64,000 nucleotides of DNA from Rhizophagus clarus. Taxonomy: Eukaryota; Glomeromycota; Glomeromycetes; Glomerales; Glomeraceae. The notes beneath the pieces are model-generated. The model saw nothing but the letters and a program-made list of their open reading frames with translations, ran no database searches and was not told the origin of the DNA. Numbering within the stretch: position 1 is the first letter of the stretch; each line of letters begins with the position of its first letter. The DNA lies in contig BLAL01000044.1 in NCBI GenBank assembly GCA_015698045.1, forward strand, positions 836,501 to 900,500, given 5' to 3'. This document shows positions 1 through 11,643 of the stretch, one piece after another. The translations under genes were made by a program, and so were the position numbers.

Positions 1-2
1 CT

Positions 3-1784
3 CATGCACGCGCAGAGTGGCTTATTAATAAATATGGCCGTGCCCACGCTCTTTTTCATGCAGTGAGACTCGGGAACAGCTTTATAACAGCTGAAGTAAT
101 TCAAGCATTACTTGCAAGAAAAGTCATTTTATCTCGTTATTTCATACAACGCCTCTTAATGCATTTCGGCAATTATGATGAAAAGCTCATTGAACTTAAA
201 ATAGAACATAACGTGAATCAGGTCGACTTCGATAGGATTCGAGCATTTCAAAGAAAATTGCAGATACCATGGGCCAGTAATTTATCTTTGCCGATCTTTA
301 CCAAACTTATTACCGAGGGATACGTCATATTAAATGATCAAGAACTTGCAACTAAAGGAAACGATATGGAATTATTCCACTTCTTATCTGCAGGCCCTCT
401 CGTTATCAATTTTGCACCCCAAAAATTACTTCAAAATATTAATGAAATAAAAGACTTAATTATCAATAAAAAGTTTATCCCTTTTCCACCTCGTCCAAAA
501 CCTACTTATGAAGATAGTGTGCATTATATTCAGTTGATGCAGGCAAGAGCACACGAAGAGTACCCACCAAAGGATGGTTACGAAAATAGCCGTCAACTAA
601 ACGTTGTAGCCAGAGCAATATTGATTCATCCGGATTTAGTGCTTATGTGGAAAGAAATTGGTTATTATGAAATTTGTAACGATGTCAACGAACTTGTTAT
701 GCAAGGTGCACTCTTAATATTGTTTCCTCCAACACCACCAAATGATTGGGAATGTCCCGGTGTACGCGCTATTGTTATTCGTTTAAATCAGCTCATTGAT
801 CTTGGATTTAAATTGACTGATACTGTCATGGAAGAGGCATTTCACTTATTTGAACATAGATTAAGTGAAATTGGTGATATCTTGATGAGCGCATTTCAAG
901 TAATTCGTAAAGAGTCCAAATCAGCAATTTCTACTTCCTGCCTTATTAAAGCTATTAAACCCGAGAGAAGTCATAAGAACACTAATTTATTGGAATTCCT
1001 TATCGATAGAATTGATCAACCTGAAGATGCTATAGAAATTGCTTTGAATTTTTACAACGTCGGTTTCAGGTTGGATGTTAACGATGTTAATTCAATTAAA
1101 TCTACCAAGATTAGATCATTATCCGTTCATTCAAATTTATATTATTGGATTCTTAAAACTTATGGACCAGACTCTAAAAATACTCGAAAATGTTTTGAAG
1201 ATATCATAGAATCTAGAATTTGGGTGGATTTAAAATTACAAGAATCACCAGATAGGGACGTGCCAGAACATCTTACATCATGTGCTTTCAATTCTATCTG
1301 TTCTATCTATCTAGAATTCTGCAATGAAAAGGTTCCATTTAAAAAAGATTATTTGCCATACTTGCAATTGGCTAATAATGAAGAAATAATCAAACCATTT
1401 TTCGGAATAAGTTTACCAAAGGTATTTGGATTAAATCCAAGTATCGGATTGCCCTTGGAGATTACATATGCCTATAACAGACCGGAAGTTAGAGTTATTA
1501 TTAACAATAAGAGGAAATACAATGATATGAATGACTTGGCTAATCAACAAAAAAACGAAGCCAAAGAATGGTTTAAGTTGCTTAAAAAAATGAATACGGA
1601 TAATTCTCATATTGCTCAAAATTTCAAAAATGATCTTGAAGAAATTTTGGAGAAAATTACTACTTCACAAGATTCAGAAATTCAATCTATAATCAATTAT
1701 GAAAATAACGAGAATAACGAAAACGATAAAGTTTATGTTTCCGAGCAATTCACTGCAAGCTCCTCAAAAAGAATCAGGCAATAA
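3..1784 (+). CDS. Unknown-function protein, 5' end cut by window edge
   Basis: An open frame runs from the first bases of the window to a TAA at 1782-1784, about 593 codons. It is open upstream of position 63 with no in-frame ATG, so the true start lies to the left. The first visible residues include RAEWLINKYGRAHALFHA. I recognise no catalytic motif or named domain. The protein looks globular and mostly helical. The last ~100 residues are rich in Asn, Lys and Glu and hold a basic patch (NNKRKYND) that could be a nuclear signal or part of a coiled coil. The style resembles the large lineage-specific families of Rhizophagus, but that is an impression. No intron is needed in the visible part. 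Confidence that it is a real gene is high; its function is unknown. Confidence 0.8.
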   Translation, partial: HARAEWLINKYGRAHALFHAVRLGNSFITAEVIQALLARKVILSRYFIQRLLMHFGNYDEKLIELKIEHNVNQVDFDRIRAFQRKLQIPWASNLSLPIFTKLITEGYVILNDQELATKGNDMELFHFLSAGPLVINFAPQKLLQNINEIKDLIINKKFIPFPPRPKPTYEDSVHYIQLMQARAHEEYPPKDGYENSRQLNVVARAILIHPDLVLMWKEIGYYEICNDVNELVMQGALLILFPPTPPNDWECPGVRAIVIRLNQLIDLGFKLTDTVMEEAFHLFEHRLSEIGDILMSAFQVIRKESKSAISTSCLIKAIKPERSHKNTNLLEFLIDRIDQPEDAIEIALNFYNVGFRLDVNDVNSIKSTKIRSLSVHSNLYYWILKTYGPDSKNTRKCFEDIIESRIWVDLKLQESPDRDVPEHLTSCAFNSICSIYLEFCNEKVPFKKDYLPYLQLANNEEIIKPFFGISLPKVFGLNPSIGLPLEITYAYNRPEVRVIINNKRKYNDMNDLANQQKNEAKEWFKLLKKMNTDNSHIAQNFKNDLEEILEKITTSQDSEIQSIINYENNENNENDKVYVSEQFTASSSKRIRQ

Positions 1785-4044
1785 ATGACGAGACTATCCA
1801 ATAAACCGATAAAATATTATTTTTAGTTATAACCGTAGTTATAAAATTATACATTCTTTTCAATTTCAAAACCTTCGAATTAAATATTATTTATTTTTTT
1901 TTTTCTTAAAAAGGGTGATGGTAAGTTTCTGAATTTCTGAATTAGAATACAAATAATCCGAATCAATTTCTAACTTATTAATTTCAACTTTATAATTTAA
2001 CAGTTGCTTTTATTAATGGTATTTATTATAAAGGTATAATATACTTAAAATGTTTATACGTACTATAATTAATTATTTTTTATCTCAATTATAATTATAA
2101 TTACTAATTAATATATTTTGTTTTTTTTTTATTTTAATAATCGAAATTAAATTTAATTGATTAAATTAACAAAATTAATTATAATTTTAATTAAATTCAT
2201 TTTTCAAATCGTATTCTTTAATATAATTAGTTAAAAAAGTTTAGGTATGTACAATTATTATCATAGTGTTTAATTATTATTTATTAAGCTAATTATTACC
2301 ACTTTTTGTTAGATATTGTTGCAAAAAAAATATGATTTAACCCGAAAAATTTTTCCTTACTTTTATGATAAATAATTAAGCCATTAAGATTTGAATTTTT
2401 AGTTATATCTGATTTATAAGTAAATTAAATTATCCTTTGTCCGTTTAAATCAAACTCATCCTTTTTAAATCATACAAATTTTATTTTTTTGATTTTTCTA
2501 TTCTTGATAATTCTTCTATCTTATCATTGGCAAATCTGAACGGCAAATCATAGATTAAATAAAGTTCTTCGTTTACGGAATGAAATGGCAAATTTAATAC
2601 TAGTATATAACATTACTATCTGAATATAAATTAGTGTTTAAAGCTGGTCTTTGTTCACCACTGATTTGTAGAAAGCGAGGTAATGTGATACGGAAATTTA
2701 TAGAAAATTATTTTATATTTCAGATCATGTTTATGACACAATAATTTTAATAATTTTGATTGATTATTTATATTATTTATTTAAATGAGAAAAATAAAGT
2801 TTTTTTATACATTAAATAACAAAACCTTTAAAATCATTTTATTTGTCTTTTTTTTTCTGTTATAAGTAAAACTGATACAAGAATTATTTTTTTTTTTTGT
2901 TTTTTAAAAAAAAAATTATTATTATTAAATCTTAAATATTTATCAATGCTTGCCAAAAAGGCAAAATTTTATTTTAACATTCAACATATTTTCAAAATTT
3001 AAAATTCAATAATTAAAACAAAAAAAAAAAAAAAAAAAAATTAATCAATTTGAAACTTTCCTAAAAATATTAGTTTTGGAATGGTAACATTAATATTTAC
3101 TCTAATAGCAGCTATTAAAAAGAAAGTTATCTAATTCTTACAATATGATTAATAAATTTACATAATAGTTTGTTTTTTGAAAATTTTAGATCAATCAAAT
3201 TCTAAAGTATGATGTAATTTAAATTAAATTAAAAAAAAATTTCAGAATTTTATATTATCTTAAATTATCAACAATTAAAAACTTTAATTCTGTTTATACA
3301 ATGAAATTATATAAAGGCCTATTGCAATTATTTAACCAAGTTGGTCGAAAAAAAAATATAAACTTTAAATACCTCATACCTTTAGGGAAATCGATACATT
3401 TTGTTAAATAAATCACGTGACCGTTAGAAATTTTGCTTATATTGCAAATAACCAAAACTTTAGTTTTTATTTTCTTTTCTCTTGAATTTCATGTCTTATT
3501 GTTATTTGTTATTTTAAAAACCTTTAATTTGTTCGACATATATCTTTTTTTAGAAAATTCTAAATTATTCAATTCTGGCCGAACACTTAACTCTGGCTGG
3601 AATTAAGGATAATTTAATCGCTCTTTTGATTTTCATTTTAAATAAAGACGATAAAAAGGTTGTAAGTCCTATTAAACTGGTTCCGATTTATAGTCAAAAG
3701 AACGTCATATTTAGATAATCACTGAAAGAAAGTTTAACTGTTAATATGAATATTCTTGATAAGAAAAATCATGAGTTTACCATCACTACATGCTATAGAA
3801 AGGATATTTGAGAACCTATGATAAGTACAGTAGCTAGTAATGCCCGCTTGTAGGATTTAATTCAATCTTATTTTTAAAAAGAATATTAGTTATGTAAAGA
3901 TTTTCTCTGAGTATTTATTAAAAAACTCAAAATCAAACAAATTGTTACCTTAGATAACTAGAAGTGACCGTCGTGCACACAGAATTTAGATTTTAGATTT
4001 GGATACTTTACTTCTTTTCAAAATATTTCTCATATAAATTTTAT
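1785..4044. other. AT-rich intergenic region, no gene seen
   Basis: About 2.3 kb between the end of the truncated gene and the 3' end of the Dnmt2 gene. It is dominated by A/T runs, including an A tract near 3021-3040. I see no ORF with coding character on either strand, no tRNA-like fold and no clear terminal inverted repeat. One CACGTG E-box lies at 3414-3419. Confidence 0.7.
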
Positions 4045-5631
4045 TTATAAAAACAATATATATCTTAATAATTTTGATACAACGAAACAATTTAAAGAAT
4101 TACCTAACATTCTATATTTCTGTATAATACTAATATTTTCGGGAAACTCTAGATATGGTCCATTATAATTACTTTTCAACAAATCATCGCACGATTTTTG
4201 AACTTGAGACTTAAGAGGAAATGCATGTAATCTTGCTATTTCTTCAGGTGTAAAGAACCTTAATTCAAGATTCAGTAATGAAGATGGATCTTCAAAATTA
4301 TAGTTTGTAAACTATAAAAAGATTAGAAGATAAAGGGTAAAATTAACAAACACAATGAATAAAAAATTATAATAATTTGACTTACTTCCAAGTTTTTTGT
4401 CTGGATTAAACTTCCACTAGAATATATGTGATGACTGCCATATGACTAATAATGTAAAAAGAGAATCATTAATACGTCATTAATTAATTTTTTTTTTATA
4501 ATATAATATTTCACTGTATTTTCTTACTTTAGTAAAACAAGAACATTTATGATCTGTTGGAAGTACAATATCTAACGCATATATTTATAAATTAGTAAAA
4601 AATCATATATATACATATATTTATCTTTATACTTACCAAATCGAAAATTAAAACTTTTTAGGATATATTTTTCCGGAACCAAATACTTTTTAATTTCTTC
4701 TCCATTTAATTTTTCTAAATATGTGCTCAATAAAAATGTATCAGAAGGTTCTGAATGATTTTCTTGTTGATAATCTTTCTTTAACATACTTGACAATGGC
4801 CAAGTTTGATGAATTGTTGCATTCTTCAAATATTCATGAGGTAAAATTATATCTTTTAATTCAAAAGAATTTGATCTCTTTCTTGCCATTAAATAATATC
4901 TTAATCTATCATTAGGAATTCCAAACTGTAAGGGCGTTAATAAACATTCTGTTATTTCATAATTTGTCAAACAAAGTTGATTGACTAATTTTTCTCGACA
5001 TTTTGATTTCTAAACAAACCATTGTTTTCATTAAAATGAACCGTTTTAAGATTTCTTAAAGAAAAAAATATAACAGATAACTAACCTCAAAATTTAAAAC
5101 ATTTTCAAGAAAGATATAATTAGGAAGATCTGATAACGTTGGTAAAATATCTATTAAGTGAAGAAGACCTTTTGCTCTTTGGTCTTTGTCATCCAAAGAC
5201 TTTCCTCCTCTTGTATATGGTTGACACGGTGGGCTTATTAACCAGCAATTGGCTTTATATTTCTCAATATCTTCAATGGTCAAAGAATCGATTCCTTTCT
5301 TTTTTTTTTAAAGTAATTTCAATATTGAAATTTATTTTAAACTAAAATAAAGTAATATTGCCAAAAAAAGAAAATAAGAATAAATAATTAAATTACCGTA
5401 ATAGGATCTTTTCCAAAATTATGTTTATATACAGAATTTGCTACGGTATTTATATCAAAACTTGCAACAACTTCTCCTTTAATTTCGGATAAAATGAAGG
5501 CATAATGCTAAATTTAAAGAAAAGGTAAGCCTTTTTTTTTCTTCTAATATATTCTAACTTAGTTAAAATAGTTTTACCAGGCCACCTATTCCAGAAAAAA
5601 ATTCTAAACATTTAACATATTCACAATTCAT
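4045..5631 (-). CDS. TRDMT1: Dnmt2/TRDMT1-type tRNA (cytosine-38-C5) methyltransferase
   Basis: Known role of the family: transfers methyl from SAM to C38 of tRNA-Asp and some other tRNAs. Seven exons read in frame: 5631-5578, 5507-5397, 5298-5086, 5009-4637, 4571-4528, 4445-4386 and 4311-4045, giving 373 residues (human 391). Seen: motif I FFSGIGGL at the N-terminus, motif IV PPCQPYTR with catalytic Cys80, motif VI LENV near residue 120, the Dnmt2-typical CFTK at about 262-265 followed by SYGS, and motif X GNSLN near 355. Introns are 62-98 nt with GTAAGT-like donors. No N-terminal BAH, CXXC or RFTS region exists, which separates it from Dnmt1/RID/Masc-type DNA methyltransferases. The 5' end is bounded by T/A runs at 5631-5657. 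All key residues are present, so it looks functional. Confidence 0.95.
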
Positions 5632-8600
5632 TTTTTTTTTTTTGGGGAAAAAAAAAACTTTATAGTATCACAAATTTGGAAAGGATAAATTTTTGTAACG
5701 TGTAACACTAATCATTTTTAGTTCACTGTGAATGTGCAATCACATGACATGATGAACGCGTAAGATCGTTAATTTTGTTTTTGATTTTTTTTGATTTTTT
5801 TATCATTTTCATTTTTTTTTAATAAAGTTCTTATATAAATTATATTATATATATGTATTTAATATATAAATCTCACTAATTGTTTATATGTAGTATTTAA
5901 ATATTTAAAACACCAGTTATATATTAATCCGATTGATCGTCCCGATGTATCTAGGTTTTGACTTTGTCCAAACTTCCAAAAAGATCTTAGCACTTTACAA
6001 CTATAAGAAAAATAGTGCGTTTACGTCATTGATAATGAAAAACAAATATATTTTAAATGGATTATTAGACTTTATTTATTGTAAAGTGAATTTATGACAA
6101 CAGATTACAAGACAGCAGAAATTATAGTTTCAAAAGGAAACGACAAATGAAATGCATAAAACTCTTAAACATATTCAATTTTAAATATTTTAAATATATA
6201 ATACGTATATACTATATGTTTATTTAAAAATACATATATATATTTATATAATAAATACATTTACGATTTTAAAAAATATCTGTGTTACTGCGCCATATAT
6301 CATGTTGACTTTTTTAAATCATGGGTTTTTATTATGCTGATATACCTTGTTCAAATGACCGAAAAAGATGATTATAGATCCAACTCTGTAAAATAAGAAA
6401 ATACGAAATATGCCATTTATGCAAAGAAATCTTTAAATCGGAACTTTATTATTATTAATCCGATACTTTCTAAAAAAAAAAGTTCATTCCTGAAATAGTA
6501 TGGAATCGATCATATCATATGGCGAATTTCAATTATATAAATAAATCGTTCTATATATATAACATTGCATTTTCGGCTAGAACATAATGAAGCGTACCGA
6601 TTATAAGTTTTGCGAAAAAATTCATTTATAATGAAATTATGAAATTAGACGTGAGTATTCATTCATATGACTTGCAAGTTGCCGATCTGCCCCAACAAGT
6701 CTCCTTTTCAATCCACCCAAAATAGGAAATTTATGAATGGGTTTTACTCCTCATTTAAAAAGGTAAAATTAATTTTCCAAATTATTGATTTTTTTTTAAA
6801 AAAAATAATCCGCTTTAAGTTTTTTTAAATATCGAACAATCTAGTTAAAACAAGTATTATGTTATTTGAATTACCAAAAAAGGAAACCACAATATTCTCA
6901 TGATCACACAATTGATAAATTTCGTGATAATTAAGAACAACTTTATAATATAAAAAAAAAAAAAATTTTTTTTTTCTAATGTTTGCGTGAACTTCCGACT
7001 AATAATAGTATATGATACATATTATGTTTTTTGCAGTTATTATATTTTATTATCGTTATTGAAAACTAATAGTCTAATAGGACACGCCATCGATGTAACG
7101 GGCATAGTTCACTCGTTCGTTCATGCAATTTTTATAATAAACTCCCGCTTCTATCCGAAATTTATTATTCGCAGTAATAAACCAAAAATAACAATCATGC
7201 AAAAGTGTTTCTGACAATTTATTATTATTGAATGAATAAAGTTGTGTTACCGTCACTGAATTTTTAATCTGTAAGCCTTGTTTGACGATTATATAAAAAC
7301 CGTTTTAAGATGCTTGCGTGCGAAATTTTCATTGATCAACAAGTAATTAAAGTTTTTACTCATTCATCAATTACCAAATAGGTAAAACTTTATTAGACAT
7401 ATAAAAAATAGTTCGGTTGCTTTGTATTTTACAACTCTATATTTGCAAATTAAAAAAAAAATATTTCTTCGAGAGAGAAAGAAATAAATTATTTAAATTT
7501 AATAACGTATATATATAAATACATATATAATAAGAAAAATATTCGATTTTTTTTTTTTGTAAACGTATATTTAATCATTGTGGTACTAATAAATGAGGTT
7601 GTACGTCGCCAACAATGGTAGTTTTGCCCCTCTTATCTAAATGACTATCAACATTTCTTGATGTAGATGATAATAATATCCATCATATCTATCTATCTAT
7701 TTTTTTTGTTTCTTTTTTATAGAAAAAAAAGGCAGAATGAAAAAAAAAAATGAAAAAAAAAATTTATAATTTTTTTTTTGGGGGGGAAGGTATTTATATA
7801 ATTTTTTCAGTTGATTATCAATCTATATTTTATATCTATTTTTCATAAACAAATGATAATACCTTTCAAAATATTACGTTTCTTCTCTAAAAAAGATTAT
7901 CAACTCTTTCTTTTTATGGACGCTCCAAAATGATTTCTTGGCTTCGCAGCACATTGCACACATACAATATTCGCCGGCATTTTCCGATGTGATAATAGCT
8001 TATTAAGTACAAAATTCTTAAAATTGAACATTAGTAACTCCGAAGATAAATTAACTAGTAACAAATATAAAAAAAAACGGATTAGCGTATAAAAAAAAAA
8101 TTACGGAGAACTAAACTTTCCTAATTAATTTTATTATATGTAATATTTGTCATGAGATTACGATTTAACAAACTATATTTCCTTTCAAAAAATTTCCATT
8201 TATATTATTAAAAATTAATAATGAACATTCATGAAAGCCCGCACGCATGATCAAATGAAAATATCACGAAACTCGGCATTCTCTTTCATAAATATCCATA
8301 ATAATACTAGTCATTTTCATTTTGTAACAATAGGATTCATGTATATTTCGCATCAATAAAACAAAGAAACTTTAGCCTTAAGAACTTATTATTTTCTACA
8401 AAGAAAGGTATTACTTTTTTTAGAAATAACATTTCTCCGGTGTGTAATACGCGTGCTTTCAATTTTCAAAATTAGGCTAATTATAAAATTTTTATAAGTA
8501 CAATTGCGGAATAAATTTTAATTTTGGCAATTTTAAATATAATTGAGCTCCTTTTTATATTCTTATTTTGTGCTCACAATAGCTATATTTTTAGTGAATT

Positions 8601-8839
8601 GTGATATAAATTATTATTAATCACAATTTTAATTCCGACCTAATTTTGGAAAAATTTTAAGGCCTTAACAACGTATGACTCAATATTAAAGATTTACATA
8701 TCGCATACGCTTATCTTAAGAAGCATGATACGGAGATTTTTAAAAATTTTATATCGAAAATCGTTCGTTCAAAATATTCAATTACAGTTAAGTATCAATA
8801 TGAAGAAAATGAGAATGCTAAGTTGCCAATATTCCTTAG
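5632..8839. other. AT-rich intergenic region, nothing recognised
   Basis: About 3.2 kb upstream of the Dnmt2 gene. Short open stretches exist (for example 6987-7214), but they have no splice context, no family resemblance and AT-driven composition. No RNA gene, MITE-like ends or CRISPR-like array was seen. The first ~150 bp probably include the Dnmt2 promoter, but I could not pick out a specific element. Confidence 0.6.
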
Positions 8840-8847
8840 ATCTTAGG

Positions 8848-9095
8848 CAGTGTTGTCATGGGACAAGGACACGGACATTGGACAGTCCCGGATCGGACAG
8901 TCCGGTCCATGTCCGCTATATTTTCATGTCCGGGACATTTTGTCCGCATTAATTCCAGCCGTACTTCTTGTTAATTATTCCAGCCAAAAGATTTTTAAGG
9001 TTGGTTAACGACTTGTTAGTGTCCGTAGAGTCCACGGACTATGGACGCGACATGGATTTTTTGGACGTCCGTGTCCACAAAAAATCGCAACACTG
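8848..9095. mobile_element. hAT-like MITE with GGAC/GTCC subterminal repeats
   Basis: A 248-bp non-coding element. Ends are CAGTGTTG (8848) and CAACACTG (9095), an inverted pair with the CAGTG start typical of hAT elements. A second match, GGACACGGAC against GTCCGTGTCC, lies just inside. Flanks are atcttagg (8840-8847) and gtcttagg (9096-9103), a probable 8-bp target duplication with one mismatch. Both subterminal regions are packed with GGAC/GTCC motifs, as expected for transposase-binding repeats. Base composition is clearly richer in G and C than the surroundings. There is no transposase ORF, so it would depend on an autonomous hAT element elsewhere. Confidence 0.85.
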
Positions 9096-9103
9096 GTCTT
9101 AGG

Positions 9104-10514
9104 GCTGTGGTTGAAATCTCGGGAGGATACCGTACATGGTTCATAACTGCGCCACGTACCGCTATTAGATTTAACCATCCAATAACAATATTATCGGTTA
9201 TCCAGTTTTCATTAATAAAAATCCATGAGACAACAGACCGAAATAATATAAATAAATATTTGATAAGTTGCCCATGATTAAGTTCATCTTATTAAAATCA
9301 TTTTCCTTCGTTTCAAACATTTGATGATTCTTTTTTGTAGGGGGTTTGATTATGTGGATGAAATAATTGAAATATCTACTGTACATAATATGTCATACAC
9401 TTTAAAATCGATCCGTTAATCACGTGTCATAAATTAATTTCATGGTTAAAAATTTATCAATGACGGAATTTTTTTTCAAAAATTTTTTTTTTTTAAAAAA
9501 AAAAATTCTCACCTGGTATATAAGATTCAAAAATAATTAGATATGACTGATAAGACTATCACTTCGTGTCGCCTTAAATACTAAATTTGGACTAAAATCA
9601 TTTTCTATTTTACGATTTTTTTGGCTTTGTGGAACATCATACAAAATTTGTACTACCACAATTATATATAAGAAACTCGCCTTTTTCCCTTTTTATTTTA
9701 GTACCTTTACCGTTTTATTCAAAAACTTTATTAAAAAAATTCTGTCCCTAGAATTTTACTTCATTTTTTCCTTTTAAAAATAAAAATAAGCGACTTGGAA
9801 TATAAAAAAAATCCGTTTCGATTTGATGATCCTTTGAAATCCATGAAATCAGCCACCAGATGTATCTTACGCATGAGGCTAAGACCCTTGTCACAAAGAC
9901 ACAATAGCGACGATGCAACTAATGATGAATCGGGAAAAGGATGGCGTCTTGTTTTCAAGATGGTCAGCTCACTTTAAATATGCCTTTATCAGATCGTTAA
10001 GATATTTTGCATAACTTGTAAGTTATGAACTTTCTGGTTATCTTTTAAGTCTCTATAACACCTCTCGTATATTTTTCGAATTAAATACAATACTCTTAAA
10101 ACTGTTCACTATTAAACATGAATTATACATGGATTTTTTATACATATAAGAGTTTAATGAAAGTGCTTTCGACCTTTACAGTTAACCATAATCAGATTTC
10201 GGAATATTATGTGTATAAATCTACAATTAAATATTGCTATTTCATTTACAAATCTCTTATTGCTGTAGATTTTTATCACTAATATTCATCAATTTAAACA
10301 AAAAAGAAACCTATCTCCATTTCATGGTTTTAAAGTTAGTGTCAAACAATAAAAGAATATCAAAATTAGAAATGGAATGGAACTTGATTTAAAATTACTT
10401 AAAACATACAGTAAAGGATAGATACAGTTTTGCTTTTTTTATATATAAATATTTACATATATGTTTTACCATTTTTTTACCATTTTGAATTATATTATAA
10501 CTTGAAAATCGTTG
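9104..10514. other. Intergenic, one weak short ORF
   Basis: Mostly AT-rich. The stretch 9795-9977 is less AT-biased and open on both strands for about 60 codons, but it lacks a good ATG, splice signals or similarity I know, so I do not call a gene. A CACGTG E-box lies at 9421-9426. Nothing else was recognised. Confidence 0.55.
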
Positions 10515-11120
10515 AAATTTCAAACTGTATTCAAAGTTTATATATATATATATATATTTTAAAAAAAAAAGCATTATCAACCAATACTAGAGAGGTTTAA
10601 ATTATTGTTTAAATTCTATTCGAAAGAATTTTATGCTATCAAATGATCTGAATGATTTATTAAAATTTTCTTAAATATAGAATTTTCTATTATATTACTT
10701 TTTAATCACAATTCGAAAAGTTTATCTAAATTGACATTAAGAATAGACTTATTACATGTAAATAATATATTCTGTAACTACTTTGACATACTATTTATTC
10801 TTTTATTGCTGTATTAAATCATTTATATATACTGTTAAATAAAAATTGTAATAATCAAGATTACTGAATAAAATTTCAAACTGTATTTAAGTTGTTTATA
10901 ATTTATTGTTTCAAAAAAAAAAAAACATTATCAATCGGTGTTAAATTTTATCCGACGAAAAATTTCTATACTATCAAAAAATCTGAAGGATTACAATTTT
11001 GAAATTAAATATATATAAATAATGTAAATAATATGGTATTTGAACTACCTTGGCATGCTATTCTTTTGTTTATTATATTAAATCATTATATACTTCAGTT
11101 GTTAAATAAAATATAATTCA
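10515..11120. repeat. Diverged tandem duplication, unit about 356 bp
   Basis: Two copies follow each other with the same order of landmarks. AATTTCAAACTGTATT occurs at about 10516 and 10872. It is followed in each copy by an A-run plus CATTATCAA, then ATCAAA..ATCTGAA, then TGTAAATAATAT, then TTTGACATACTAT/CTTGGCATGCTAT, then TATTAAATCATT and TGTTAAATAAAA. The second copy is shorter and shows many substitutions. A partial third start (ATTCAAAGTTTT) may follow at about 11118. It is non-coding and lies beyond the 3' end of the UNC80 gene. Confidence 0.75.
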
Positions 11121-11643
11121 AAGTTTTCTTTTTTTTTTTTTTTGAAAAAAAGGAAATAGAAGAAAATACACTATTTCTCCCCTGAAATAAAATTGCTAAA
11201 TCTTCACCAGTTTAAAAAAGATACTTTTGTTTAAAAAACTTTGATTTTTATGTTATAGTAATTGGAATTACTACCCTTTAATTTTAAATAATTCAGATTA
11301 TTCAAACTAGCATTATTTGAGAATGATTATAAAAATCAGATAACAATAAAAAGTAAACTTTTTTATACTTTATTACTTAATATTATTTTCTACCTGTACT
11401 TGCACAAATCTACTCTTATCTTATCAGTTATTTACTTCTGATTATAATGCTATTTCCCAAATATACAATCATAAAACTAATAAGAGAATTAATTATAAAG
11501 TATATATTCAATGTAAATATGCAATATATGTTGTTATATATATGTATGCACATAAAAATAAACTAATTATTATAAATTTATAAACTCCTAAAAATTAAAG
11601 TTTATTATTTTTCTAAACTCCCATTTTTAATCCTAATTTATAA
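11121..11643. other. 3' flank of the UNC80 gene
   Basis: AT-rich sequence after the stop codon of the UNC80-like gene (minus strand). It presumably contains the 3' UTR and polyadenylation signals. No separate gene was seen. Confidence 0.5.

Noticed and set aside
9795..9977. About 60-codon open stretch on both strands
   Set aside because: No ATG start on the plus strand, no splice context and no family resemblance; two-strand openness is common by chance in short segments.
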